Shown here piece by piece: positions 5,544 through 6,001 of a DNA stretch of 6,001 nucleotides (within the stretch, counting starts at the first letter, position 1; each line of letters begins with the position of its first letter). Both the position numbers and the translations under genes were made by a program. This DNA is from Clostridia bacterium (lineage in GTDB: Bacteria; Bacillota_A; Clostridia; Oscillospirales; Acutalibacteraceae), in contig JAFPAK010000323.1 in NCBI GenBank assembly GCA_017390825.1, forward strand, positions 1 to 6,001. The letters run 5' to 3'. The notes below the pieces were generated by a model. That model was not told the origin of the DNA. It ran no database searches and saw nothing but the letters and a program-made list of their open reading frames with translations.

Positions 5544-6001
5544 ATGACACAAGCAAGACTTGACAAATATATTTCGGGAGCTATGAATATTTCCCGTGCT
5601 GATGCAAAAAAGATGATAACAAAAGGTTTTGTTACCGTCAACGGCAACGTCAACCGTTCAGCTGATTTTAAGATCACAAACAGCGATACTGTAATGTGCA
5701 ACGGAACACAGCTTAATTACATTGAATATGTTTATTATATCATTAATAAGCCGGCAGGTGTTGTTTGTACTACCGACACTCACGAGCCTTCGGTTATAGA
5801 GTTATTACCGGACGAGCTGAAGCGAAAGGATCTGTTTTGTGTTGGCAGGCTGGATAAAGACACTACCGGTCTTCTGATAATTACAAATGACGGCGACTAC
5901 TGTCACAAGGTTATCTCGCCGAAAAATAAAGTTATCAAAAAATATATTACAAATCTTGCCGAGCCTGTGAATAACGAAGGATTAAAGCATCTTGAGGATG
6001 G
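5544..6001 (+). CDS. 16S/23S rRNA pseudouridine synthase, RsuA/RluB family (5' part, cut by the right edge)
   Basis: This enzyme isomerises a uridine of ribosomal RNA to pseudouridine. The visible 152 codons encode an N-terminal S4 RNA-binding domain (about residues 4-50: RLDKYIS, SRADAKKMI, G-F-V-T-V-N-G). The start of the RsuA-type catalytic domain follows: a YYIINKPAGVVCTT strand (about 65-78) and the catalytic motif GRLDKDTTGLL with the nucleophilic Asp at D104, close to D102 of E. coli RsuA. A downstream K-Y block (about 135-138) matches the family's conserved lysine-tyrosine region. The reading frame is open to the window edge; about 80-100 further residues would be expected. The ATG has AGGACGG (5530-5536) upstream, overlapping the stop of the DUF4830 gene. 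Whether it targets 16S (RsuA) or 23S (RluB) rRNA cannot be decided from this part. Confidence 0.92.
   Translation, partial: MTQARLDKYISGAMNISRADAKKMITKGFVTVNGNVNRSADFKITNSDTVMCNGTQLNYIEYVYYIINKPAGVVCTTDTHEPSVIELLPDELKRKDLFCVGRLDKDTTGLLIITNDGDYCHKVISPKNKVIKKYITNLAEPVNNEGLKHLED

Overview
The window looks like a chromosomal housekeeping segment from a low-to-moderate-GC Gram-positive bacterium, most likely a clostridial (Oscillospiraceae/Ruminococcaceae-like) Bacillota. The evidence is the strong purine-rich ribosome binding sites, sigma-A-type promoters in an AT-rich leader, TTG and GTG starts, and a gene set typical of Firmicutes (DUF951 protein, RF1, long-form Sua5, CoaE, a YjbJ-like lytic transglycosylase, M18 aminopeptidase, DUF4830 protein). 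The lineage is inferred from gene content and style, not from a marker that fixes a genus.

Layout. Positions 1-153 form a divergent intergenic region. A leftward promoter and ribosome binding site serve a gene whose start lies just off the left edge. A rightward promoter (TTGTAA-17 bp-TATAAT) drives everything else. All recognised coding sequence in the window then runs on the + strand: a 62-aa DUF951 protein (154-342), prfA (349-1425), a Sua5-type threonylcarbamoyl-AMP synthase (1426-2445), coaE (2442-3047), a small membrane-attached lytic transglycosylase (about 3037-3591), an M18 metallo-aminopeptidase (3620-5017), a membrane-anchored DUF4830 protein (5079-5531), and the 5' part of an RsuA/RluB-family rRNA pseudouridine synthase (5544 to the right edge). 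There is no gap above 300 bases without a gene.

Organisation. The first five genes abut or overlap, so they are very probably one operon. prfA, sua5 and the pseudouridine synthase all concern translation (stop-codon release, tRNA t6A modification, rRNA modification). coaE completes coenzyme A synthesis. The transglycosylase acts on peptidoglycan outside the membrane. The aminopeptidase probably recycles peptides in the cytoplasm. A 28-nt gap precedes the aminopeptidase gene, and a 61-nt gap holding a long hairpin precedes the DUF4830 gene.

I see no CRISPR array, insertion sequence, tRNA/rRNA gene, phage gene or defence system. The most unusual structure is the hairpin at 5027-5073: its right arm contains the ribosome binding site of the DUF4830 gene, and its left arm also matches the ribosome binding site of the next gene. 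Otherwise this is an ordinary core-genome region, and I do not claim a new system.
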